Source of the DNA: Coprococcus sp.
Lineage (GTDB): Bacteria; Bacillota; Clostridia; Lachnospirales; Lachnospiraceae
NCBI GenBank assembly: GCA_016297495.1
Contig: JAEDGN010000023.1
Location: 1-34,593, forward strand
DNA: 34,593 bases
Reading direction: 5' to 3'
The notes beneath the pieces are model-generated. The model made no database searches. It was not told the origin of the DNA and saw only the letters and a program-made list of their open reading frames with translations. Positions 15,833 through 22,552 of this stretch are shown in pieces. Every line of letters begins with the position of its first letter. The first letter of the stretch is position 1. A program made the position numbers and the translations under genes.

Positions 15833-17158
15833 TTACACGATACCTATCATAGCCAATACAACACATAATAATGCCAAACCAATTGGTGCTACAACCGTAC
15901 ACCAAAATACATGTCCATACGCCTTTTTAGTTGTAACTCCACAAACTGCAGCCATTGCAATAAAGGTCGGACAGTGTGGAAGCGTATCAAGTCCCATGGA
16001 GGCAATACTTGTAATTTTGAATAATGCTTCAAAATTTATACCATAGCTCAAATATGTATCAGCCATTGTATTAGCAAATATCTGAGCACCACTCATAGAT
16101 GCACCTGTAATACCAGAGAAAATATTTATGGAAATAATTGCAGATACATATGGATTTAAAACATCGCACAGATATTTTGCAAAACTAATAAATATCTGAA
16201 AACTGTCACAAGTATTAATAATAGCTGCAAATCCCATAATACCTGCTGAAAGAAGTAAAGGATTAATACTGGACATAAAACCAACTGTATAATCCTTAAC
16301 AGCATGTCCTTTCAAATATTTGTACTGTAATACCATCAATAACAATGTTGCTATTAAAATTGAAGCATATGAGGCTGGCATTGTTGGCATACCTGCCTTT
16401 AGAAAAGCAACTCTTAATACCATTACCGCAATCAAAGGAATAATCGAAGACCAGAGTGGCGGTAATTCTTTCCCGGCATGTGAATTTTCCAGATCGATAT
16501 CTGATTGTGAAGGTTCAAAACCTTCCCCCTTTTTTTCCAACTGCTTAGCACAGAACATTAAGTAAAACACACCAAAAGCAAGTGCAACAATTAAGGCAAT
16601 GACTCCCATTATAGGAGCAGAAAGAACACTAACCCCCAAGCCTTCTGATAAAGCATACATTAATCCTGCCGTAACACCAGGCGTACACACCAAAACGACA
16701 ACCGACCCATACAGAAAAACTGCAGGCATAAGATTTTTGCTTATATTAGCCTTTTTAAACATCGGCATTGCAATAGGATACACGGCAAATACAACAATAA
16801 ATGCATTGATTCCACCATATGCTAAAATCCATGTTACAATTAATGTTGCGACTGGTGTCCACTTTGCACCGAAAATCTTAAACAGAAAGTTGGCAATAGA
16901 TTCTGCTGCCCCTGTTACTTTCATAATTTCACCATAAGCCGAAGCAAGACAAAACATAAGAAGATAAGTTCCAACGAAATTTGCCATACCGGTAGCCCAT
17001 GTACCTATAATAGAATCCCAGAACGGTAATCCATTAGTAACAATAACAACCGCAGAAGCAAGAACCGCAGCAAGAAATGCATTAAATCCTCTCATACTTA
17101 AAACAATCAATAAAATAATTCCCAGAAGCATGCCAATAGCACCAATTGAAATCGACAT
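15833..17158 (-). CDS. GntP family permease
   Basis: Polytopic membrane transporter of 441 aa from the GntP family (gluconate, 3-hydroxybutyrate and related organic-acid:proton symporters; ion transporter superfamily). The sequence is a series of hydrophobic helices with AYGGINAFIVVFAVYPIA, CTPGVTAGLMYALSEGLG, the GITGASMSGAQIFANT loop and the C-terminal SMGLDTLPHCPTFIAMAAVCGVT, which corresponds to the family's GLDxLPH-x-G segment before the last helices. AAGGAGG lies seven bases before the ATG at 17158. It is downstream of the alpha/beta hydrolase (43-base gap) and followed by its own terminator, so the two form a bicistronic unit. The substrate is probably a hydroxy- or sugar acid; the sequence alone does not decide it. 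Confidence 0.87.
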   Translation of the reverse strand: MSISIGAIGMLLGIILLIVLSMRGFNAFLAAVLASAVVIVTNGLPFWDSIIGTWATGMANFVGTYLLMFCLASAYGEIMKVTGAAESIANFLFKIFGAKWTPVATLIVTWILAYGGINAFIVVFAVYPIAMPMFKKANISKNLMPAVFLYGSVVVLVCTPGVTAGLMYALSEGLGVSVLSAPIMGVIALIVALAFGVFYLMFCAKQLEKKGEGFEPSQSDIDLENSHAGKELPPLWSSIIPLIAVMVLRVAFLKAGMPTMPASYASILIATLLLMVLQYKYLKGHAVKDYTVGFMSSINPLLLSAGIMGFAAIINTCDSFQIFISFAKYLCDVLNPYVSAIISINIFSGITGASMSGAQIFANTMADTYLSYGINFEALFKITSIASMGLDTLPHCPTFIAMAAVCGVTTKKAYGHVFWCTVVAPIGLALLCVVLAMIGIV

Positions 17159-17201
17159 CCCACATCCTCCTTAATATAAAATCTTACAAATCATTTTTCT
17201 T

Positions 17202-18095
17202 TTAAATACCACAGAAATCACATACATATTTAATATATTGAGGCGCATTTTCAGCAGCAGCCATATGCGAACAATCTTTCATTGGTAATAAAACTGAATC
17301 TTTCACCTGGGTATGCATGTATTCCGCCACTTCAGGGCGGTAACCGGAACCCGGATCGGCATAAATAAAGGCTGTTGGAATGTTGATAGTCTTCAATACA
17401 TCTCTGAAATCCGCATTTGCCATCGTCACCCAATAATCATAGTTATGAATTTGATGGTCCTCCGGCAGATCCACTAACCCATTAAAAAGTGCCTGCTCAA
17501 TCAAAGGATTATGTTCACGCGCAAGTATTCTGGCACGAATCTCCTCTGCATTTCCTGAAAAGTCACGTTTCTGATCAGGTGTTCCTTTATACATCAGCTG
17601 TTCCGTTAAAATTAAGGCAAATCGTTTATAATCTGTCCTAATTTCTTCCAAATCATACTCATACATTTCTCTCGTGTACTGTCCCTGATATAATCCCAGA
17701 TTCCACCCTTCCTCATTAATTAACTTCGGTGACATATCTCCTATAATAATTTTATCCAGTCTGTCACAACCAAATTGTTCAACATAAGAAAAAACAACTG
17801 CCGCTCCCATGGAATATCCCATTAAAATAGCCTTATCGATTCCTAAATAATCTAACAAAGCTTGTGAATCTCTTGCAGACTGATTAATTCCGATAGTGCC
17901 TGTCCCTTTTGTCAAGCCAAATCCCCTTTGATCAAAAACGACAAAACGACAATGTTGCTTCATTACATTAATAAAATTCTCCTGAGAAGCCAGACTACTT
18001 CCCATCCCATAAATGTATAAAACGACCTTTCCGCTGCCTTCATCGACATATTTTATCTCTGCACCGTCTTCCGATAAAAATGTTTTTATTTCCAT
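17202..18095 (-). CDS. Alpha/beta hydrolase fold protein
   Basis: 297-aa soluble alpha/beta hydrolase without a signal peptide. The nucleophile elbow is LMGYSMGAA (Ser95), the acid is probably Asp247 (FIYADPGSGY), and the catalytic His is His277 (CSHMAAAENAPQY). The oxyanion loop reads IYGMGSS instead of the usual HGxG. The overall pattern fits the MhpC/3-oxoadipate enol-lactonase/esterase branch. It is the first gene of a unit with the GntP-type permease and diverges from a tetR-lysR pair. A role in hydrolysing an ester or lactone tied to the permease's organic-acid substrate is inferred from this context. A promoter-like pair is found at 18159-18188. The ATG at 18095 is preceded by AAAGG at acceptable spacing. 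Confidence 0.88.
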   Translation of the reverse strand: MEIKTFLSEDGAEIKYVDEGSGKVVLYIYGMGSSLASQENFINVMKQHCRFVVFDQRGFGLTKGTGTIGINQSARDSQALLDYLGIDKAILMGYSMGAAVVFSYVEQFGCDRLDKIIIGDMSPKLINEEGWNLGLYQGQYTREMYEYDLEEIRTDYKRFALILTEQLMYKGTPDQKRDFSGNAEEIRARILAREHNPLIEQALFNGLVDLPEDHQIHNYDYWVTMANADFRDVLKTINIPTAFIYADPGSGYRPEVAEYMHTQVKDSVLLPMKDCSHMAAAENAPQYIKYVCDFCGI

Positions 18096-18140
18096 AAAGT
18101 GTTATCCTTTCTTTCCATAAATAGTTATATCGTTACCAAA

Positions 18141-18188
18141 ACTCATGAGTATATTTAAATTATATAAGCTCATACCCATAAATAGCAA
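18141..18188 (-). promoter_or_regulatory. Putative promoter and short palindrome upstream of the hydrolase
   Basis: Minus-strand TTGCTA (18183-18188), an 18-base spacer and consensus TATAAT (18159-18164). Just downstream of the expected start lies a perfect 10-base palindrome (18141-18150). This palindrome differs from the long one at 18226-18254, so it may be a site for a second regulator (for example the LysR protein), or chance. Confidence 0.45.
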
Positions 18189-18225
18189 ATGCCTAAAATT
18201 AATGCTCCTATGTTTTGAAATTATT

Positions 18226-18254
18226 CAATGACCAAAAAACTTTTTTGGTCATTG
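18226..18254. promoter_or_regulatory. 29-nt perfect palindrome, likely TetR operator
   Basis: Two 14-base arms (18226-18239 and 18241-18254) are exact inverted repeats around one central C; the outer core of each arm is AATGACC/GGTCATT. It overlaps the start of the -35 hexamer of the tetR promoter and lies about 40 bases upstream of the divergent hydrolase promoter. This is the usual placement for autoregulation by a TetR dimer. There is no T-tract context for a terminator. Confidence 0.7.
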
Positions 18255-18280
18255 CAATTTGTTGAAAACTCTGATACAAT
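18252..18280 (+). promoter_or_regulatory. Promoter of the tetR-lysR operon
   Basis: TTGCAA (18252-18257), a 17-base spacer and TACAAT (18275-18280). The -35 overlaps the last three bases of the 29-nt palindrome, so a bound repressor would block RNA polymerase. The leader to the ATG at 18308 is about 20 bases. Confidence 0.65.
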
Positions 18281-18307
18281 AAACTTACATGGAAGGAGAT
18301 GCATTAT

Positions 18308-18925
18308 ATGCCTAGACATTTTAATGATAATGAAAGAGCCGAGATAGAAAGATTACTCATTAATTCAGCAAAAGAACTCTTTGCCCAATATGGTGTGCAC
18401 AAAACGACAATTTCCGATATCACTGACAAAGCCCACGTAGGAAAGGGTAGCTTTTATCTCTTCTTCAAAAGTAAGGGTGAAATATTTATGAAGGCTTACA
18501 TAGAAGAATGGATTTTAATTCATGATAATATTGATGCAAAATACAAAAATCGATCCGGTAATCTTTCTGATCTCATTATAGAATACATTTATGAAAATCG
18601 TAACTATCTGTTGAATCATCCTATTTTATCTGTTGTATACAATAGAAATACTCTAGCATTAATCAGTGATCAGACTGTAACCAGTCAATTAGAAATGTTT
18701 CGGCAACTAAGCGATCAAAGATTAATTGAAATTATAGAAAGCTGGCTTGTAACCAACAATATACACTGTCATATTCCTTCTTCTGTTATTTCTGGTATGA
18801 TGCGAAGTCTCAGCTACCTTAATTACCATAAAGATGAGATTGGAGAAGATATTTTTGATCAAGTAATTAGGAATTTTGCAGAGGGGATTACTTTTGTGGT
18901 ACAAAATCACACGGAGGTATTATAA
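18308..18925 (+). CDS. TetR/AcrR family transcriptional regulator
   Basis: 205-aa one-component regulator. The N-terminal TetR helix-turn-helix is textbook: INSAKELFAQYGVHKTTISDITDKAHVGKGSFYLFFKSKGEIF at about residues 18-60. The C-terminal ligand domain is divergent and gives no ligand clue. An in-frame ATG at 18299 lies directly against the GGAAGGAG site, while the ATG at 18308 sits nine bases after it and is preferred. The stop codon overlaps the lysR start (TAATG), so the two are translationally coupled. A palindromic operator overlaps its promoter, pointing to autorepression and possible control of the divergent hydrolase-permease unit. Confidence 0.92.
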   Translation: MPRHFNDNERAEIERLLINSAKELFAQYGVHKTTISDITDKAHVGKGSFYLFFKSKGEIFMKAYIEEWILIHDNIDAKYKNRSGNLSDLIIEYIYENRNYLLNHPILSVVYNRNTLALISDQTVTSQLEMFRQLSDQRLIEIIESWLVTNNIHCHIPSSVISGMMRSLSYLNYHKDEIGEDIFDQVIRNFAEGITFVVQNHTEVL

Positions 18926-19794
18926 TGGATATACGACACATTTCCTATTTTGTAGAAACAGCGCATTGTGGCAGTATCACCCAGGCAGCACAAAAACTTC
19001 ATATTACTCAGCCAGCATTAAGCAGAAGTATCTGTAGTCTCGAGGAAGAACTTGGGAAAATATTATTCATCCGCAAACCCGGAAAAATCATCATTACTGA
19101 AGATGGAAAAGCAGTCCTTCACTATGCAGAAGAACTACTCAAACATTTCAATGATTTTCAAAACAGATTCCAAACAACGGATAAAGAATTCCAAATGCTA
19201 AAAATAGGCTGTTCTCCACTTATTAGCACACTTTGTTTTCCAGACATGTTAAGTACCTTTTCTAACAAAACATTAGGCATAACATATATTGAGAATTCTG
19301 TTGATCAGTTAATCTACTATATTATTGACAACAAGTTGGATGCTGCAATTTGTATGATCTGCAATCCAAGCCATGAATTTTCAGAACAAATTGTACTTTC
19401 TCCCGTTCACACTGGAATATTTACTGCAATTACGGCTGACGAAAACATAGCTGCTTCTTCCTATTTTGAAGATCTTAACACTTCTGGCATCAACATCATA
19501 ACTTCCTGCGGAATGTATCAATACAATAACCAATTGCCAAAGTACCACACCATTTGTTATTCCGACAATCTTCCGGAAATCATTAAAAAGGTAAATTCAA
19601 AACATTTTCTGGCACTTGTTCCAGATTTCACTATTTCCCATTTTCCAGCTAACATCAGAACCATCAATACTCGGAATCAGCTAAAATATACTATTGCTTT
19701 AATAACCAGTAAAAAGATCAAAAGATCTCATTTGATAGCCCGACTTAAAACTTATCTATTACAGGAAGAAACATTCAAACACAATGTATATTAA
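18925..19794 (+). CDS. LysR family transcriptional regulator
   Basis: 289-aa LysR-type regulator. Residues 1-62 are the classic winged helix (MDIRHISYFVETAHCGSITQAAQKLHITQPALSRSICSLEEELG, then the FIRKPGK wing). Residues about 90-285 are a periplasmic-binding-protein-like effector domain, rather divergent at the C-terminus. The start overlaps the tetR stop (TAATG), with GGAGG just upstream inside tetR. Two regulators of different families in one coupled operon facing a two-gene catabolic unit suggest layered control, with the TetR protein probably tuning LysR levels. The inducer is unknown. The gene is followed by a shared bidirectional terminator. Confidence 0.92.
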   Translation: MDIRHISYFVETAHCGSITQAAQKLHITQPALSRSICSLEEELGKILFIRKPGKIIITEDGKAVLHYAEELLKHFNDFQNRFQTTDKEFQMLKIGCSPLISTLCFPDMLSTFSNKTLGITYIENSVDQLIYYIIDNKLDAAICMICNPSHEFSEQIVLSPVHTGIFTAITADENIAASSYFEDLNTSGINIITSCGMYQYNNQLPKYHTICYSDNLPEIIKKVNSKHFLALVPDFTISHFPANIRTINTRNQLKYTIALITSKKIKRSHLIARLKTYLLQEETFKHNVY

Positions 19795-19814
19795 TAGTTT
19801 TATACTATAAAAAT

Positions 19815-19849
19815 CTCCGGTACCGTCAGACGGTTACCGGAGTTTTTTT
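19815..19849. terminator. Bidirectional terminator between lysR and the cold shock gene
   Basis: GC-rich stem from CTCCGGTACCGT (19815-19826) pairing with the segment ending at 19842, with one bulged base, followed on the plus strand by seven Ts. On the minus strand the stem is followed by ATTTTTATAG, so it can also end the csp transcript, although about 100 bases beyond the csp stop. Confidence 0.8.
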
Positions 19850-19948
19850 ATAATCTCTCTAAACAAATGCTTATTCTAGTACAAAATAAAAAATACAAAT
19901 TACGTAATCAATATATTATATCTTAGAAAAGGCACACTGAATTAAGGA

Positions 19949-20149
19949 TTATAACTTAACGACATTGACTGCCTGTGGTCCCTTCTGGCCCTGGATGATA
20001 TCATACTCTACAGCCTGGCCTTCTTCCAGTGACTTGAAGCCATCTGACTGAATGCCGGAATAGTGTACAAATACATCGTTGCCCTGCTCATCGGAAATAA
20101 AACCGAAGCCCTTCTGGTTATTGAACCACTTTACTGTACCTTTGTTCAT
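19949..20149 (-). CDS. csp: Cold shock protein (CspA family)
   Basis: 66-aa single cold shock domain, an OB-fold RNA/ssDNA chaperone. Both RNA-binding motifs are present: RNP1 KGFGFISD and RNP2 DVFVHYSGI. The start GTVKWFN and the ending GPQAVNVV are typical. The frame reaches a TTG at 20164, but the ATG at 20149 has GGAGGA seven bases upstream and gives MNKGTVKWFN. It is transcribed alone from a strong extended -10 promoter and has a leader of about 55 bases that can form a small hairpin. Confidence 0.96.
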   Translation of the reverse strand: MNKGTVKWFNNQKGFGFISDEQGNDVFVHYSGIQSDGFKSLEEGQAVEYDIIQGQKGPQAVNVVKL

Positions 20150-20182
20150 TCCAAAGTCCTCCAAAAAAATTAAACTAAATCG

Positions 20183-20206
20183 TGCTGCAGGTTATTCTCA
20201 CAGCAC
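20183..20206 (-). other. Small hairpin in the csp leader
   Basis: GTGCTG and CAGCAC on the minus strand form a 6-bp stem around a 12-base loop at the very 5' end of the predicted csp mRNA. This could stabilise the transcript. It is too small to call a thermosensor and lacks the long leader of E. coli cspA. Confidence 0.35.
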
Positions 20207-20210
20207 CATC

Positions 20211-20239
20211 AGCATAGCATACTTATTTCTGAAAGTCAA
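20211..20239 (-). promoter_or_regulatory. Promoter of the cold shock gene
   Basis: Minus-strand TTGACT (20234-20239), a 17-base spacer and TATGCT (20211-20216) preceded by TGC, an extended -10. This is one of the best promoter matches in the window. The start should be near 20204. Confidence 0.7.
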
Positions 20240-20318
20240 ACGAATTTGGCAATTCCTGCCTGCATCGGTACTATAAAAGTATCGCAGTATTCGCCTTTTT
20301 ATGGCCCCGGATTTATGG

Positions 20319-20561
20319 CTATTCGCAATATGCAACAACAGTAAATACGCTGTTGGCTTCAATAACTTCTTTAACTGTTGCCTTCAGGCTGGTAAGTCTC
20401 CGGGCAGCAGGAATATTGTCGCTCATAGCCAGAGCAGGTTCAATCGTATAGTAATACATGGTTCCTGCCAGAGTATTCAATCTGGATTCACTCATCTCCA
20501 CTTCATCTCCTTCTTTCAGAAGATTCGGTCTTTCCATTCGAAAAGATATTTCCCGCTGCAT
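20319..20561 (-). CDS. Small hypothetical protein downstream of pepT
   Basis: An 80-aa protein that I do not recognise. It starts three bases after the pepT stop, with AGGAGG inside the end of pepT about eleven bases before its ATG, which argues that it is translated. It is charged at the N-terminus (MQREISFRMERPNLLKEGDEVEMSE), has a conserved-looking middle (LNTLAGTMYYYTIEPAL) and ends in an amphipathic helix plus strand (LKATVKEVIEANSVFTVVAYCE). No signal peptide, membrane segment or metal motif is seen. Coupling to pepT suggests a shared transcript, not a shared function. A long antisense frame over the same region is a shadow. Confidence 0.65.
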   Translation of the reverse strand: MQREISFRMERPNLLKEGDEVEMSESRLNTLAGTMYYYTIEPALAMSDNIPAARRLTSLKATVKEVIEANSVFTVVAYCE

Positions 20562-20564
20562 GGC

Positions 20565-21797
20565 CTACTCACCCTCCTGCACATCCGCATAGCGGCGCAG
20601 TATTCCGAGAATCAGATCTACAGATTTGTCCATGCCTTCTGCTGTAATATGCTCATAAGGTCCATGATAAGCATAGCCGCCTGTTCCCAGATCCGGACAA
20701 GGCAATCCGCGAAAACTCAGCTGAGCGCCGTCTGTACCGCCGCGTACAGGCACGATCAGCGGTTCCAGGCCAATCTCTTCTGCAGCAGCCTTCGCATTCT
20801 CAATCAGATGGAAATACGGCATGATCTTTTCCGACATATTGCGGTATTGCTCAGTAATGGTCAATTCCACTGTTCCCGCGCCATAGCGCTCATTCAGTAC
20901 CTTTTCTATATGACGCAGTTCTGCCTTTCTCGCTTCAAAGGATGGCATACTGTGGTCACGGACAATATAGGACATAACTGTTTTCTCCACATTGCCGCTC
21001 ATGTCTGTCAGATGATAGAATCCTTCATAGCCTTCCGTATGTTCCGGTCTGTCCGCTGCAGGAAGCATCTGATTGATCTCACAGGCAACAACAAGAGAAT
21101 TGACCATCGTATCCTTGGCACTTCCCGGATGAACATTAAACCCATTCACAACAAATTGGGCGCTGCAGGCATTAAAATTCTCATAAGTAATCTCGCCTTC
21201 CTCACCGCCATCAATTGTATATGCAAAATCTGCACCAAAGGCATCTATATCCAGCGCATAAGCACCGCTGCCCACTTCCTCATCAGGTGTAAAACCGATG
21301 CATATCTTCCCATGGGGAATATTTTCACTGATCAGCCTTTCTACAACAGTCATAATCTCAGCAATACCTGCTTTGTCATCCGCTCCCAGTACCGTTGTAC
21401 CATCTGTTACGATCAACGTTCTGCCCCTCAGAGATGGCAGATGCGGAAACCTTTCACGGCTCAGCACGCGCCCGCTTTCACCCAAAACAACATCTTCGCC
21501 GTCATAATTCTCGATTACTCTTGGTTTCACATTCTCTCCGCAAAAATCCGGCACTGTATCCAGGTGAGCAATCAGGCCAATGGCAGGTGCTTTCTCAAGT
21601 CCCGGTGTGGCTGGCAAAGTACCATACACATAACACTTTTCATCCACTCTGGCATCCTGAATACCCAGCTCCTGCATTTCTCCTACTAAAAGGCGCGCAA
21701 GCTCAAACTGACGCTCAGTTGTCGGCGTTGCCTCACTATTCTCATCACTGGCAGTATGAATCACAACATATTTCAGCAGACGTTCATAAGCTCTCAT
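20565..21797 (-). CDS. pepT: Peptidase T (tripeptidase)
   Basis: M20-family zinc aminotripeptidase, cytosolic, which removes the N-terminal residue of tripeptides. Counting from the ATG at 21797, the metal and catalytic residues match the E. coli numbering: His78 in LIAHLDTVPDF, Asp140 in VLGADDKAG and Glu173/Glu174 in TPDEEVGSG. The TIDGG segment and the C-terminal GGYAYHGPYE zinc His follow. The frame extends 19 codons further upstream, but that part is Lys/Glu/Ile-rich and has no ribosome binding site; GAGGAA precedes the ATG at 21797, giving MRAYERLLKYVVIHTASD. 410 aa, normal length. It lies 69 bases downstream of the nitroreductase. Confidence 0.96.
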   Translation of the reverse strand: MRAYERLLKYVVIHTASDENSEATPTTERQFELARLLVGEMQELGIQDARVDEKCYVYGTLPATPGLEKAPAIGLIAHLDTVPDFCGENVKPRVIENYDGEDVVLGESGRVLSRERFPHLPSLRGRTLIVTDGTTVLGADDKAGIAEIMTVVERLISENIPHGKICIGFTPDEEVGSGAYALDIDAFGADFAYTIDGGEEGEITYENFNACSAQFVVNGFNVHPGSAKDTMVNSLVVACEINQMLPAADRPEHTEGYEGFYHLTDMSGNVEKTVMSYIVRDHSMPSFEARKAELRHIEKVLNERYGAGTVELTITEQYRNMSEKIMPYFHLIENAKAAAEEIGLEPLIVPVRGGTDGAQLSFRGLPCPDLGTGGYAYHGPYEHITAEGMDKSVDLILGILRRYADVQEGE

Positions 21798-21866
21798 TTT
21801 GATTTCCTCTTTTTCTTTTATTTTCTCTGTTATTATCTGTTTTATCAACTCCATGTATACACAATC

Positions 21867-22391
21867 CTATCGGATGTAATATACATAATCCTTCTTACGC
21901 TCTGCAGCTTTTGGTTCATCCCCTTCTGCATATCCCAGTATGCAATGACCAATACCCTCATAATCACCTTCAATACCGAGAGATTTGAGAATAGCTTTTC
22001 CCTCTACAGACTCAAATTCTTCTTTTGCGCGATGAATCCAACAGCTGCCAATACCCTCGTCATGAGCGGCCAGCATCAGATTGCCAATTACAAGGCTGCC
22101 ATCGTAAATATAAGTCGGTTTTGATCTGTCAGCCAGAACAATCAGCACAACCGGAGCACCATAAAAAGGATCTATATCCTTTCCCATAATCCGGGCATTC
22201 ATCGCAGACAGCTGATCTCTCAGTTCCTTGTTGGTTACGGCAATAATAATCGGAGACTGCTTACCTGCTCCTGTAGCAGCATATGTTCCTGCCTGAATAA
22301 TCCTTTCAAGAACGTCCTCCGGCACCATATCCGGTTTATATTTGCGTATACTTCTTCTTGTCAGAACATTGTTCATTACTTCACTCATCAT
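21867..22391 (-). CDS. Nitroreductase family protein
   Basis: 174-aa FMN-dependent nitroreductase-like oxidoreductase. The N-terminal FMN-binding signature is LTRRSIRKYKPD, followed by LERIIQAGTYAATGAGKQSP. The GAPVVLIVLAD strand, the NLMLAAHDEGIGSCWIHRAKEEF block and a C-terminal LGYAEGDEPKAAERK, which contributes to the phosphate site, are all typical. The natural substrate of such proteins is seldom known; flavin or quinone-like electron acceptors are usual. AAGGAGG lies six bases before the ATG at 22391, with a second ATG directly behind. It may be cotranscribed with pepT. Confidence 0.93.
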   Translation of the reverse strand: MMSEVMNNVLTRRSIRKYKPDMVPEDVLERIIQAGTYAATGAGKQSPIIIAVTNKELRDQLSAMNARIMGKDIDPFYGAPVVLIVLADRSKPTYIYDGSLVIGNLMLAAHDEGIGSCWIHRAKEEFESVEGKAILKSLGIEGDYEGIGHCILGYAEGDEPKAAERKKDYVYYIR

Positions 22392-22448
22392 TAAAGCCTC
22401 CTTATTTGAAACAATACCAATAATGCATGCGACAGATTTTCCTGTGCC

Positions 22449-22478
22449 AAAAAACCTGCTGCCATCACTGGCAGCAGG
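22449..22478 (-). terminator. Intrinsic terminator of the pyrophosphatase gene
   Basis: A 10-bp perfect GC-rich stem (22455-22464 with 22469-22478) around a 4-base loop, followed on the minus strand by six Ts (22449-22454). It lies about 75 bases after the hppA stop and just before the nitroreductase leader. Confidence 0.88.
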
Positions 22479-22552
22479 TAAATATCAAATAATACAACTC
22501 CTGTATGTTGCGTCAATACGAATACTTCAATATTCCTATGTACACAAATAAA

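Noticed and set aside
20301..21689. Long plus-strand open frame opposite pepT
   Set aside because: It is antisense to a gene with all catalytic residues in place, is rich in Cys/His/Arg/Ile without a domain, and has no ribosome binding site.
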